Notes: generated by a model from the letters alone, not told the origin. A DNA stretch of 64,000 nt from Haliclystus octoradiatus (GCA_916610825.1 OU744447.1:33481073-33545072); one strand, 5' to 3'; counted from the first letter of the stretch, positions 51,801 to 64,000 are shown. Made by a program: numbers and translations.

Positions 51801-54800
51801 AAGAACAGCCAATATTCCATAACTTCCATTACAAACAAATTGCCATTTTCTATTACAGGATGTATTTGGATTTACGTCTTACAACACGCGTGAATCGGTA
51901 GCTAGTGCAATTGAGAAAGTAGAGTATCCTGCCTATGCTTCGACGTGGTCTGGTGAAGCAATGAAAAGAGCAAAAGAAATATTTAGTACATCATCACGAA
52001 AAAATGTTAAGAGAGGTTTATTCTTTGCAACTGATGGCGTATCTGCGGATGATGACGTCGCTCAACAATTTGCAACAGATGTCAAAGCTATGGGTGTTTC
52101 CATAGTAACACTTGGAATTGGTTCGAACCTTGATGAGGATGTTTTACGGAAGTTAGCATCAACACCAGAAGATTACATTCATGTTGATTTCAAGACTTTG
52201 TTAACCCAAACTGATGCAATCGTGAAAAAGTTTTGTGATGGTAAGTAGTTGGAAAGAGGTTACATACTTTCCATTTAAGCTATATGGAGATTATGAAGAA
52301 AAGGGAAATACAAAGTTGCCTGTGAGCTCACTTGATTATTTAGAGACAAGACATTTCAGATCTGGTTTCATCCTCAAAATATTTATATCGTATGTATATT
52401 GATATCGTATGTATATTATGTATGTATGTAAAATATTGTATGTAGGTTGTATATTTGTCAAGTACCATTAACTGGCAAATACAGGTACACTGACGCTTTA
52501 CAGCCTCAATTAGGGGATACAAAATTTGTTTAAGTCTACTTTCTTAAGTGAAAATTTTAATGAGACGACAGATGGAGCTTGTACGACTTCATCATTTAAA
52601 CTATTCCATACTGGAATTATCCGTTGATTAAACAAAACAATTGACACATATTGTAATCCATATAGATAACATAAAATTGAGTAATTTTCTAAAAATGATT
52701 TGCAGGATATTTTTTCACATTAACACATATTCAGTGCCATACATTTACGTACGAAGAAAGCTGATCACAGAATTCTAATTAAATGGTTTTCTGTTACAAT
52801 TGCATCAGCTATCTCATGTCATAAATAGATTGATCGTAGAAATGCGTTATTGACGTTATTGCAGCGGAATTTATATGAATAACTCGTTGTATTTGAATAC
52901 TCAAATTTTGACTGATGCTATAGCTTTTTTGTTATTCAAATTATTTTAGGATGCTTTAGGGAAACCAACTAACTTACCACAATTTATAGCGAATGCCATC
53001 TAACAATTTTGAAACAAATTCTACCATGTTCTTTTATTGAACTTGGATTATTCTGTTCAAACGTTTTTAATTAGAAATATTATAGTCATGACAGAGGAAT
53101 AAGAGCTACTTATGAACATGATGAAGTTTCTACTTATTACAATTTGATGATAGGAGTGCGATAGTAAAACAATCTACTTAACGTTGAGATCCATATTGCA
53201 TCTTAAGAAGATAATTTAGGGCTCAAACTTATATACACGAAAGATGACATAAGAATGTCGAAACGTCTATTTGAGTTTATTTATAGCTCTTTCTTATCAC
53301 CACATCATAATTATGGCTTAGTTATGATGTTTGAAAGCCGTGGAACCCCATACGGTTTGTAGAACTCTCGATACTCTTGCAGGTTTCATGTAACACTATG
53401 AATCTCGGAAATACTGAATCTCTACTGAAAACCTACTGAAACCATACTGAAATTCACCAGACACTCAAATCTAGAATCTTCTCCTTCTACTGAAAAACTA
53501 CTGAAACCCACATTAAAGTTTGAAAGTTACTATATGAAAAGAGCCTAATTCAGGACCATATTCAGTATGTTTTCAGTAGGATTTTCAGATTTTCAAAATC
53601 TGCAGCGTAATCAGTTTCATTATTGTGCATTGCTCCAACAGCTATTGTAAGTCCAGCAGGACCAGCAGGACCAGCAGGATCAACACCTTCTCCTCTTACT
53701 GTAACTTCTCCAATCCCATCAGTTGTCACTCCAACGCCAGGTAATATTTATTTATATGTAATAAAGTAAATTGTCGAATAGAACTAGTCTTGTAATACAG
53801 GTATACTGTAGCAAATATCCATCTGATTTTAAGATTAACTATCTGATCCTTATTCAAGTCATTGATGTAAGTTAATTGCTACCATGAAGACCATAGTCAT
53901 AAAATGTGAAACATACGATTATCAGCGATTGAATAGTTGTTAACGGTTTCAGGGTATACTATCTTGTTCAGATTAAGGAAAAAAGGGCATCAGACCGCAA
54001 AATGCTTCTTAATCTTTTCTTTTGGTTGAAAAAAAATATGAAAGCAATATGAGCAGCAATTTCTTATTGCATTATGCATTAATTATCCACAGCCGTTACG
54101 AAAAGGATGATTTGATAAGAATATGTTAAGTCCTGCCTTACCTTTGCTCAAGGTCAAGCGGTGATTCATTCAACGTCTGACAGAAGATATAATATGAAAT
54201 TACTACCTTTTGATTAAAATTTTCATCATCATGATTTCCCTTAAGATTAGATTATTCATTTTGCATCAACGCAGTATGCATCAACAGAATATATGTCTCT
54301 ATTTAATGTATTTAAATGTATCTTTTAACTTTAGAATTAACAACTCCTTCAATAACACCAGCTCCAGTCGTTCCTACAGCCGCACCAGTTCTAAATGGTA
54401 TTTGTAGTCAAAAGTACGCTGGTGCAACTCATTGCTGGCCTTTCGATAAATCAGCGGGTGGCACAGTTATCGATGAGTTTGGTGGAATGAGTGGTAGATT
54501 AGAATCGGTAAACACTGTTCCTCATAATTACAAATGTAACTTGAAATATATATATATACAGTACCTGCAAAACTTACCAGCACTACTGACAACAGAAACC
54601 ATTAAAACAATTGTGAAAGTACATTGCGTTTTCATGGCATTTTCACATTTTAATATCGTGAATATGGATGTTTTCATTGTTCTCAAAATTGTTCATGGCT
54701 CAGAAAATTTTTGGTTTTCACATTTTTACATTTTAATTTCACAACCCTTTTATGGCATTTTCATGGTTCTGGTGTTGGTAGTGCAGTATACCTTGACAAT

Positions 54801-57800
54801 CAAGCGCAATCAAGGCCTCTAAAATGAGTGGAGATCCTATTTCATGTAAAATATTCTAATGTTGAGCAAATATTTCCTAGAGATAAGTAAATAATAATCT
54901 TATCAATGGATCCCATCAATATCATTGTAAGTTTCGATCACTTAGAAATATTTTAACCAATAAATAACCACCAATTTCATTCCTAATCTGATTGGCCAAA
55001 TTTGATTACGCTTTTTCTTGAAATTCATGTAACCAGTAGTAGACATATCAACTGAAGTAATGAATTGAATACATTTAACATATTCCTCATTGCAACTCAT
55101 GAAAATTGGACAATATTTTTATGTATCTCTCTTAGCTACAAGAGTACCTACTCTAGAAACAGGAGTGAAAACAAGCTACTCAACGTTGAGATCCATATGG
55201 AAATTCTCCCTGTTTTGGGATAAGAAAACATTTTGGAGAGCAAATTTCTAAATGAAAAATGGCACCCCCATCTCCGACAGTTGATGATAAAAATGAATTG
55301 AAAAACGTCATGCAATTGACTTATCAACAGTACCTTACATTTTAAGATCACGCTTAGAATAGATACTTTATCATATTCAAATCTCTATTCTTCACAGCAA
55401 GCAATTGTCGAAACTTCAGTGTCTCGTGGCATGGTCATGTCATTGCTGAAATCAAAGACTGCCTGGGTCAACATGGGTGACTTTGCTGGTATAGTCAAAA
55501 CTAAATATATTCAGATGATATGTAATTGCTCTCGTGTATGGCTCAAGTAATAGATAACAAATGGATAATCGTTTTTCATTGAAATTTTATACGTTAAGTC
55601 AACTTTTCCACTCAAAGAATGAATGTCTATTGTTAATAAATTATACGAATTACATTTGAAGCTCTGCATTCGAAAATACTATTGTGTCCTTGTATCACAG
55701 AAATAATTATCTGCAGTGACAACAGACGGAAAAGAGAATAATACCATTAAATCGATACATAACTGAGCAGACAGTGAAGCTGACATTTTCACAACAAACC
55801 CTACTTAGTCAACAAGCCCCCATCAATACAGAAAAATCTAAGATTTAGTTGTGAAAGTGTCACGATGAGTCGTGGAGATTATAAAGCTCATGAAGCACTA
55901 TCATCAAATGTCTCATCATTGTCTGTTTCAGGGAAATGTGTTTCTGATCCTGATCAATGTAAACAAGGTTTGACTGTTATGTTTTGGTTGCGCATGACAA
56001 CAAGAATGATCAATGATATGACAGCTGCTGGCCATGAACATCAATATGTTATTTCAAGTGGAGGACAAAGAAAGGATTCACGTGGTTTTGCATTTTTATA
56101 TCAAAAAGATGCTGCTTTCACTGGATTTAAATTGCAATTGCAAACATCTGTAGGGGATTTTGTTGTTGAAATGGATGAGATACCGGAAGCATGGTTCTTA
56201 TTTACATTCACATTCAGACCAGGTGAGGCTCGATTGTTATAATGATATTATATTTCAGTATAACTACATCTATAATAATAAATATTACACATAAAGTGAG
56301 CTATATATATAACCAATGGTCACGTCTATCGTAAGCACGGGTGCTTTTGTGCTTATGTACGAGGATATTGGCGTTTGTGTGGTATAAACATATTTGCAAC
56401 ATAAACTTGTATACACCGACGAAGAATCGAAGCCAGGACTCCCGAGAAAGGGAAAATCTGCCACGGAGCTATACTCGAAAATATGACAGTATCCGAAAAG
56501 TCTTTGTTATACTAGCATGCTTCTAGTGATACATATCTCCTTCTTCAGCCGCTAAATATTGTTACTTGTTCAGATTAATGAGGAAAAAAGAGCATACCAC
56601 GTTTCGTTTATCAGACCGCAAATGCTTCTTAATACTCTCATTTATTTGAAACAATTATGAAAAACATATGAGCAGCAAATTCTTACTGCATTACGGTGAA
56701 ATACCATTATTCTCTTATTAACCTAGTTTTGCAAATGATGCTAGAGTAACGTAGCGTATCTTTAATTTATTATATTTTAGGTGAAGGGTTGATCTATTAT
56801 CAGAACGGCCAAAAACTTCAAACTAGCACAATGATTACTGGTAGTTATTCAACCGATTCAGTTACAACTTTGTCCGTTGGTAAACCTAACAAGGGTGATA
56901 AATACTTCGGTAGATTCAAGATGGATGAATTAGTCATTTGGTATAAATCATTGACTGAACAAGAAGTAGCAAATAAATGTAAGCACTAAAACCATCATAT
57001 GGACGGGAACAATGGAATTGTAAACGTATTCAACATTGCGGCAATGCTTTCAACATATATACAGGTTTGAAGATGATCTATTGGTTCCTGTACAGCCTAT
57101 TGGAGACTTTATAGGATAAAAACCTAAATTCATCCATTACCAACACAAAAATCATGAATATACCATGAAAGTGCTGTGAAGACACCATGAAAATGTAAAC
57201 AATTTGATAACCATGAAAACAACCATATTCGCGAAATTAAAATGTGAAAATTTCTCGAAAATGCCATGAAAATGTAATGAAATTTCACGACTTATTCATG
57301 GTTTTGGTGTCAGTAGTGATCTGAGCTGAGATGTATGCAGGTCTCATACTGATGCATTTATGACAGCCTTGAGATGTCAATGTGTATGGCTTTTTATGAA
57401 TAACATTTATGCATACAATGACTATCATTTTCATTATAGATACTCCCACAACACCAACAATCGCAACAACAGCAGGTATGTACTTATAATTATGATATGA
57501 ATTTTATTTTTCATTCATTTGCAAATGGCGAAAGGTTCTTTGAAGATTGTCTTGAAGCCTAGTCTCTGTAGATTAGTGACAATTAATACTAGATTAATTG
57601 AATGTAGTTCATACATTGTGATAAAACGTAATAAAATAATACGTAATTCTTTCCATATAGTCAAGGGATCAATTGTAATTGCTTGTCTGGATGAATTCCA
57701 ATGAAATTGCAACATCTAAATAGAATATCAAAATATTCCTTTTCATCCAAAGCCATTATATAAGCCTGTTAAAATCCATTATATTCGAGCTGTTTCCATT

Positions 57801-60800
57801 GTCGCTGTAGAAAACTCTCTAAAACTGTCTCGATTTGCAAGACATGCAAGTAAAATAATTACATATGCTCAATATTCAAGATTATGGTGCTGCAATGTTC
57901 TTTGTCAGACCTGCAAATGCAATCGTGTCGTCTGGCACGAGAACGTTAGACAGATCTGTAATCAAGCAGAATATTCGAAAAATGTTCAAATAATCCTTGT
58001 GAATTTACTTGCTAAGGAAAACATAATCATCCATGTACTATAGCGACATTACCTTAAACATTTTTTTTTGTGTAGCTCCTGGTATCATTACTGGTGATTC
58101 GTGCGGTGTCGGATATGAAAAAAGTAAATATTGCTTTCCATTTCAAACGCAATCAATTACAGCAGGCCTCTCATTCTCCGTGGATGTTGTCGGTGGAAGA
58201 AAAGCAGAATTAAAGGTAATCATTCTTTCAAGCCTCAAATGTTGTTACATTTCCAATTTATAAGGGTAGCAATAAGTCTTGGTATTTTCATTTCGGATAG
58301 TAGAATTAATAAGAAAATGTTGCGATCTATAGATTAAGGACTTGACGCTTTGAGGATTTCATCTCTACTACTGATTTGCAATGGCGTTTAAGTTTGATTG
58401 TCACCCCAATCTTAAGTAGTATCTGCAGTAATTTGTTACCTATCATTGATGAAAGAGCATATTATTAACCTTCAATGCATATAACCTGTTTCCATTTGAC
58501 ACAAATTAATCGAAGAGCATCTTACATTCAGAAGAGAAAATAAATGTGTGTACATAAAATATATAGGTAAGCATGATAAGGTAGGTATATAGGTATAATG
58601 ATTACATTACATTACATTATATTACATTACGTTACATTACATTTTACGTTTCTCTCAAACAGAGTGGCGCAGCTGTTGTTGATGATGCTGATACTGGAAA
58701 ATGCCTTTCATTGAATTCTACTGGAAGCTTTGTCATGGCTGGGGATTACAAAGGTAAATTTAGTAACAGAGCCTGGTAGATCGAGAAATGATACTTAATC
58801 GTTCTAGATAGAGATTAAATCATGAAATCACGTGCGATGGGACTTCCCTAGTACATATATCCTATATGCTCCATTGTTTGGCTATTCCAGGTGTGAAATC
58901 TCTGTATTAATAGCATTGTCTGTTTGTAAATAATTTGATAGTGGTTTGCCGTGACTTATGTACGTCTCACAGGCAAGATAATACAGATAATCCGTTGATA
59001 ATCCGCTATTCTACGTGTGAAATATAAGCTATCACAGGATAGCAAAATTTCAATGCAATAGAGATTCTGAATCCACGTACAGCTATCTGTTAATCAATAG
59101 AGAACAACTCATCATTTACCATCATCATAGCCATCATCTTCAGAAAACCTAAAGTACATTGGAAGACATCTTCTTAACACATGACGGACTATTGTACTAA
59201 ACTATGCATTACATGAATATACTTAACCGTTGAATTAATGAATTGTATATTTTTGTAAAACAACAATCGCTTTGAATTACGTACAGAACATTTATTATTT
59301 CATTACGATTATTCATAAATTAATCATATTTAAGATATTTTGATAATTCCTCAGATTTAAGTAAATGTAATTTAAGTAGCAATATGATAGTTGCATAGGA
59401 ATGCTTGTTACAAACTTGTCAAAAACTCATTATAAAAGAAACAATGGAATACTATAGGAATCTATCGAGTCCTCCTTCTTATTTTAACTGTATGAGCGAT
59501 ATTACAATATTATTTTGTGGTCCCTCTCTACTTTATGATGACTGTCCTTAAACGATGACTCCCCAATTTGGGAAAATATGGCAATATTATGCTTTCTCGA
59601 ATGAGATGCAATACACTGCATCAACATCCATATTCAGGTTAAATTTCAGTTAATTCATTTTGATGAATCATGCATAATTTTGAATTTATCGAATTTTCGG
59701 AGAGCATAGCAACGATTATGTCGGATCTGATAAACTATCGAACTTTGCTTAGACCGTTGATGTTTGGCGGGTGTTTGTTGACGACTTTATTCTCCAGCTG
59801 AAAGGAGACCGTATTTTGAGGCTTATTCCTCCTAGATCCTCCTTCATTGTAGACAACAGATCGTTCTGCTGCACGCATCAGTATGCTAAATTGAGTAGCA
59901 ATAGCTATGGATATCTTGCATTTGTCGTCATCGGAATGAGTATTGTTCTGATGCGGCGTATGATGATTTAAAGCAATTTTTAAGCAATTTTATCATCTTA
60001 ATTGCAGGTGAATGTGCCAGTGATATAAATCTATGTGCTCAAGGAATCACCGTGATGTTCTGGATCAAAATAACATTTGCTGATTTGGACGCCAACGGTG
60101 AACATCAATACATTGCTTCAAGTGGAGGTCAAGTGAGCAGCGCACGTGGTTGGTCTATACTTTATGTTAAATCAGAAGAGAAGTTCAAAATACAAATGCA
60201 AACATTACAGTATGTTTATATGATTGAATTGTCACGTGAGCAAGTAGAGGAAAATTGGTTTCTGTTTACACTTACATTCAGAGCAGGTAAGTTTATAATG
60301 ATGAGAACAAAGATCATAATTATTAATCAATAAAAAAACTTATTATTACGGCGAGTAGCAATATTGACACACGAGGTTTCAAAGGTACTCTTATCTAAGA
60401 TACAAGCTATTATTCTCGATTTGTTTTGAAAATAGTGCAAAAACGAAAACCGTTGCAAAATAGCAAAAACCGTTCAAAAAAAGGAAATCAGCGGAATAAA
60501 TAGAATGAAACTCAAAATGAAACAACAGCAATGATCTAGAAAAGCAGCGAGAGGATAAATCATGTCTGGTCACAGAGATTCTGAATTGCAGCATGGCAAA
60601 ATGCTTTGATTTAGAAATAAGATAAGAGCTGAAAAAGTAGGTCTAATGTTTATGTTACACTTGTAAATATTCTTTGAAAAATTATACAATACAGCGTATA
60701 TCAAGTTTGAGTTCGAGAATAAAAATTTATTATTTTGATGACAAATCCCGGATTCGACTTCTTACGCCTGTTCTCTGGTACAGTCATTTTCTTTGGATTT

Positions 60801-63522
60801 TTCAAAAGTATATTTTCAAATTGTAATACTTGGCTTTCAGGCTCTTGCAATTTGATCGTTTGAAAATTCCGCTCTTGCAAATTAATGCCGAATTGAACTG
60901 GACACCTTATTGACTACCTCTACTTATAACTGGAAATTACGGTCAAGAGACCTCGAAATAAATAATTCATTATTATTTGAATAACTAATTTAAAGTGGTA
61001 AAATGACCGCTGAGCTCTACGCGCTCAGAGTCACGTGCGTGTTTGTCGTTTGTATTGTTTCTGTGTCTGAAACCATGCTGAAACTTGAAATTTGAAGCCA
61101 TGCTAAACCATGACTGACATTGATCGTTGAATTTAAGCTACGCTTTATTGAAGTTGAGCTAATAACGACCGCCGGTCATTATTGCTCCTTTAATTAAGTT
61201 ACGGTATAAATAGAGCAATCAGGAACAAAATGATGATAGGAATTTGCCCCCCTCTGTTTCTATACTACAACCACATCAACAATAAGCTAATTATTGATGT
61301 TCTATTTACAGATGAGGGATTGGTTTGCTACTTCAATGATAAAGAGATAGCCCGTGTTTCAAAAACGACGCGAAGTTTCCCAACTGACAATCATACACTG
61401 ATAACAATTGGCAAACCTAATCACGTGGATAAACATTTTGCTACATTTTATATGGATCATTTTGCTATCTTTTACACGAGGATATCTCTCAACGAAATTA
61501 CAACAATATTCAATGGTAAGGAGGAAATCTATGATCGATATTATAATTATCTAGTATTAATTGTATAAGTCAACTAATGGAACATAATTGATTGAATTTA
61601 ATTGGCATTGATTAAAATAGAAATTTTGAAGAATAAAATAAAATTGAAGGTTGAAATTTCATATTTTGCGATAAAATCAAAGAAATATTTCATTTCTACC
61701 TCAGGCCTCGCTGTCTTCCTCTGGGTATGCGACTTGGCTTGGCCTGTTGTATAGTTGTTAAAAGGCTTATTTTTAGTTAACTGTTTGTTTGAGTACTAAT
61801 TGAAAGACTGGTTATTAAAAATCGTATAAAAAACTTTACAAACACCATGTCAATTGAAGATTGAAAGCATCGTATTTAATTGATTTGCATTACTTTTAGG
61901 AAGAAATAACTTGAGTGACTATTTGACCGACTTAGCATAAATGAAGCACTGTGGTGCTCAGAAATTAGTAAATTAGCATACTTCGCTTCCTCGTAGTAGT
62001 CCTACTTCTGAAGCCCTATCAGAGTATCGATTTCTCAATGTTTGCCTGTTTTATTTTTCTAGGTAGAGCATTAAAGCCAACTGAAGCGCCAGGTAAGTTA
62101 ATTTTAGAATCAATAAATGAATGAGAGTAAGTGTCTTAACAGTGATTCTTCTCAATTATAGTATATATATATCAATATACTACGTACGTACGATTAGACT
62201 ATAATTTTTTATAATTTTATCGTAAACAATGCGGAATATTTTCTTTAGACATTATGGATTGACATGATTCCAGTTATACAATCAGAACCACTTTTGATTA
62301 CTAATAATATTATTACGGATCGTACTTACGAAGATTATTTCTATATAGTACACGTGCATTCTTTGTTTTTCAACTTAGACAACACTTATACAACTGCAAT
62401 ATAATTTTATTGATTTATTCCAATAGGTACTGCAACAACCAAGCCGACTACAGCCCTCCCAATATTGAACCCGATAACAACCGCTATGCCTCCTGTTATA
62501 CCAACACAACCAGAGACTACATTCAAACCATTGGTCATAACAGAGCCACCTACTGTTGTACCCGCAACAAGTAAGTAAAACAACGTATTTATGCGGTATA
62601 CCCGGAGCGACTTTCATAATTCAGCTGTCTCAGATTCTTGTAAAACTTTTCAAAAAATTTCAAACTTTTCCTTTGTTTTGCTCGCATTTGCTGTGAAATT
62701 TTACCTTTTCCCTCTATTTTGAAAATGGCACACCCCCGTCAAAAATTTACGGAATTGAGTTGGCTATATGTTGTTGAAAGCTTAAGAGGGATGAATATCA
62801 CGAAGGGGACACATTCGGAAACAATAATTGAATGGTTAACATGGCATTTTGTACACAAAAATATGCCTCAGTGATGCAATATCTAATTCTATATAATTTT
62901 ATTATTTTTATATCTATATAATATACAAAAGATGCAATACTAGAAAACCTAGAAGATCTAGAAAACCTGTGATACTTCGGAAGTTAATTACATGTGTCTA
63001 TGTATGATTGTATGCATATTTCTACAAAAAAATATTAAAGCAAGTTCAAAATATCATATGCTATTATTCTAAGAGTTTAATAACGTCTTTTATTACGTGC
63101 ATCTATGTTGGTGAAGTAATTTTAATGTTAAATCACGGTGGATGTAAAGTTCATTATTTGGAGGTGGAGAGATGACGTCATTGGATCCTGTCACATTGCA
63201 TCAATATGTAATTGAATTTAAAATGATTCTCTTTGTTTGCCTTTGATTTTAGCTGGAACATGTGCAACTAAACTTGATTTAGTACTTATCATCGATAATT
63301 CTGGATCAATAGAAGCGCCTGACCGTCCTGGTCTATTTACAAAATTAAAATCATTTACCAAAACACTCTTTCAAGGCTTTGAGATTGGTGTTACAGATGT
63401 TGCTTTGGTTGAAGCAAGTGGCGATCCAAGAATTGTGTTTAGTTTTGGTAAAATGAAAGGAATGATAGGAGTCAGTGCTGCTGTTGACGCAATCCAACAC
63501 AAGAAACAAAGATCTTTCATGG
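48830..63522 (+). CDS. Gene D (3'-partial): secreted vWA-LamG-LamG-vWA protein
   Basis: Exons: 48830-48911, 50260-50468, 51859-52240, 53642-53740, 54335-54507, 55398-55488, 55932-56222, 56781-56978, 57440-57475, 58076-58215, 58663-58753, 60008-60286, 61312-61515, 62063-62092, 62427-62570, 63253-63522; continues past the window. 906 codons seen. Signal peptide about 1-21 (YLIVVVISTVIA), vWA1 28-224 with full MIDAS, Pro-rich linker with PAGPAGPAG, LamG1 about 280-508, short Thr linker, LamG2 about 521-758, Thr/Pro linker to 816, start of vWA2 with DNSGS. ATG 48830 was chosen; ATG 48836 is also possible. It is not a close paralogue of A-C but shares the vWA plus Thr/Pro linker style. An extracellular adhesive or matrix protein is likely (inference). 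Confidence 0.83.
50260..52240 (+). CDS. vWA1 of gene D, MIDAS intact
   Basis: Exons 50260-50468 and 51859-52240, joined in phase 0. MIDAS loops: FVIDGSRSIL, ASTWSGEAM and FFATDGVSADD. End: TLGIGSNLDEDVLRKLAST and FCDG. Canonical vWA with all metal ligands. Confidence 0.9.
52510..52644 (-). mobile_element. LINE C-terminal fragment in gene D intron 3
   Basis: The minus strand reads LFNQRIIPVWNSLNDEVVQA, then PSVVSLKFSLKKVDL, and ends in a stop, the C-terminal signature of CR1/Jockey-type ORF2. A TATG/GTAT-rich stretch at 52380-52445 may be its 3' tail. Confidence 0.7.
53160..53640. repeat. Repeat-rich tract before gene D exon 4
   Basis: ACTTAACGTTGAGATCCATA (53178 on) recurs with one change at about 55173. 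53400-53600 has many ACTGAAA and TTTCAGT words in opposed orientation (TACTGAAA... and TTTTCAGTAGG), a possible small foldback element ending 40 bp before the exon. Confidence 0.4.
54335..56978 (+). CDS. LamG1 of gene D, four exons
   Basis: Exons 54335-54507, 55398-55488, 55932-56222, 56781-56978 (phases 1-0, 0-1, 1-1, 1-1). Features: CSQKYAGATHCWPFD, LTVMFWLRMTTR, HQYVISSGGQ, WFLFTFTFRPGEGLIYYQNG, VGKPNKGD, MDELVIWYKSLTEQEV. This strand order fits the concanavalin-like LamG_3 jelly roll. Sugar or protein ligands cannot be inferred. Confidence 0.8.
54581..54783. mobile_element. CACTA-like MITE, copy in gene D intron 5
   Basis: Starts CACTACTGACAACAGAAACC and ends ATGGTTCTGGTGTTGGTAGTG (inverted ends). 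Flanked by CAG at 54578-54580 and 54784-54786. CACT... ends with a 3-bp duplication are the hallmark of the CACTA (EnSpm) group. 203 bp, no coding. Confidence 0.7.
57135..57318. mobile_element. CACTA-like MITE, copy in gene D intron 8
   Basis: Starts CATTACCAACACAAAAATCATG and ends CATGGTTTTGGTGTCAGTAGTG; flanked by ATC at 57132-57134 and 57319-57321. The inner part is inverted relative to 54581-54783. 184 bp. Confidence 0.7.
58076..61515 (+). CDS. LamG2 of gene D, four exons
   Basis: Exons 58076-58215, 58663-58753, 60008-60286, 61312-61515. The phase pattern equals LamG1 and the second exon is again exactly 91 nt. Motifs match: SKYCFPF, CLSLNSTGSFVMAGDYKG, ITVMFWIKI, HQYIASSGGQ, WFLFTLTFRA, IGKPNHVD, MDHFAIFYTR. 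A tandem domain duplication within the gene. Confidence 0.8.
58599..58645. repeat. (ATTAC)n microsatellite before a splice acceptor
   Basis: About nine ATTAC/ATTAT units ending about 18 bp before the acceptor of exon 58663, in the branch-point and pyrimidine-tract zone. Confidence 0.8.
63253..63522 (+). CDS. vWA2 of gene D (start only)
   Basis: One 270-nt exon, phase 1 at both ends. LVLIIDNSGSIEAP has an exact DxSxS. The chain continues through FGKMKGMIGVSAAVDAIQHK. The exon ends after FMG at a different place from the vWA introns of genes A-C, so this domain has a separate history. The remaining half is beyond the window; 63523-64000 shows no further exon. Confidence 0.8.
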
Positions 63523-64000
63523 GTATGTTCGATATAGTTTCAAATATTTAACAAGAGTAATATATTCAAATTTGAAAATATTTTTGAAATATTAGACGAC
63601 TGGTGCTAATCCAAAGCTATTCGAATATAATCACCTACCCATACATGCTAATCTTTCAGAGTTTTTATAGTTTGACTGGCCAATCTTGAAGTTTTTGTTG
63701 TATAATGCACGAGCTAAATGAAATACAGAATTTTCGAAAATGAGCAGTTTTGGCCAATATTGAAACAATGTAAATCCCTCGAAGTCCTGCATGATTCCTT
63801 CTATATACATAGAAAAAGCTTTCTTACTTGTTTTGATTAATCTTCTACATATCCAAATATCATGGGTTTTTGTCTCGCAAGTCCGTATTGCTTGAAAATT
63901 AAACATGAACAATCACTTCTCCCTCAAAACAAGAATTTTCCAAAAGACAAGTGAAAGAGGCCTTAAATCAAACAAAATATTCATGTTCAATCAATCATGA

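Noticed and set aside
53224-53280. Hammerhead-like stem with GATGACATAAGAATGTCGAAACGTC
   Set aside because: The CU of the core is missing and the hairpin pairs bases that must be free. At best a decayed copy.
57515-57715. Open frames on both strands after gene D exon 9
   Set aside because: Intronic, with no recognisable motif; I considered a LINE C-terminus but the pattern did not fit.
1-64000. CRISPR arrays, rRNA genes, bacterial operons
   Set aside because: No regularly spaced direct repeats, rRNA signatures or operon-like intronless genes were seen. The window is plainly eukaryotic.

Overview
This is AT-rich metazoan (invertebrate) nuclear DNA. The evidence is long introns with GT/AG borders, signal peptides, extracellular modules (von Willebrand factor A = vWA; laminin-G-like = LamG; Thr/Pro mucin-like linkers) and a dense load of animal-type mobile elements: CR1/L2/Jockey-like LINE fragments, Penelope-like elements (PLEs), a tRNA-derived SINE, and hAT-like and CACTA-like MITEs. 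No bacterial features were found. The phylum cannot be fixed from sequence alone.

Four genes lie head to tail on the + strand. Gene A (5' end outside the window, to 6028), gene B (7404-18868, 16 exons, about 872 aa) and gene C (23255-45391, 16 exons, about 829 aa) are tandem paralogues. B and C have the same plan, and A matches its 3' part: signal peptide, short linker, vWA1, vWA2, vWA3, a Thr/Pro-rich stretch, and a short Cys/Pro tail (CCPG motifs) ending in Gly-Arg-stop. Gene D (48830 to beyond the window) is a different secreted protein: signal peptide, vWA, linker, LamG, linker, LamG, linker, vWA (cut by the window edge). All exon junctions are my own manual models. Every junction keeps frame: module borders are phase 1, and the intron inside each vWA of genes A-C is phase 0.

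In B and C, vWA1 and vWA2 have lost all metal-binding MIDAS residues while vWA3 keeps them. The vWA1 and vWA2 units have the same four-exon layout (about 180, 370-380, 18 and 30 nt), which points to an internal duplication. The proteins look like secreted extracellular-matrix, mucus or adhesive components with one metal-dependent ligand site; that role is inference.

Introns and spacers carry most of the other signals. 6.0-7.4 kb: repeats, a SINE remnant and a tandem duplication upstream of gene B. 18.9-23.2 kb: two PLE remnants (GIY-YIG endonuclease end) with a hammerhead ribozyme between them. 26-27.9 kb: an antisense LINE reaching almost to a splice acceptor of gene C. 28.8-29.2 kb: a tRNA-derived SINE. 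30.36-30.64 kb: a hAT-like MITE with an exact 8-bp target duplication. 35.8-36.4 kb: two palindromes with hammerhead ribozymes on opposite strands. 41 kb: another hammerhead next to a LINE fragment. 46-50 kb: a foldback repeat family. 54.6 and 57.1 kb: two CACTA-like MITEs with 3-bp target duplications.
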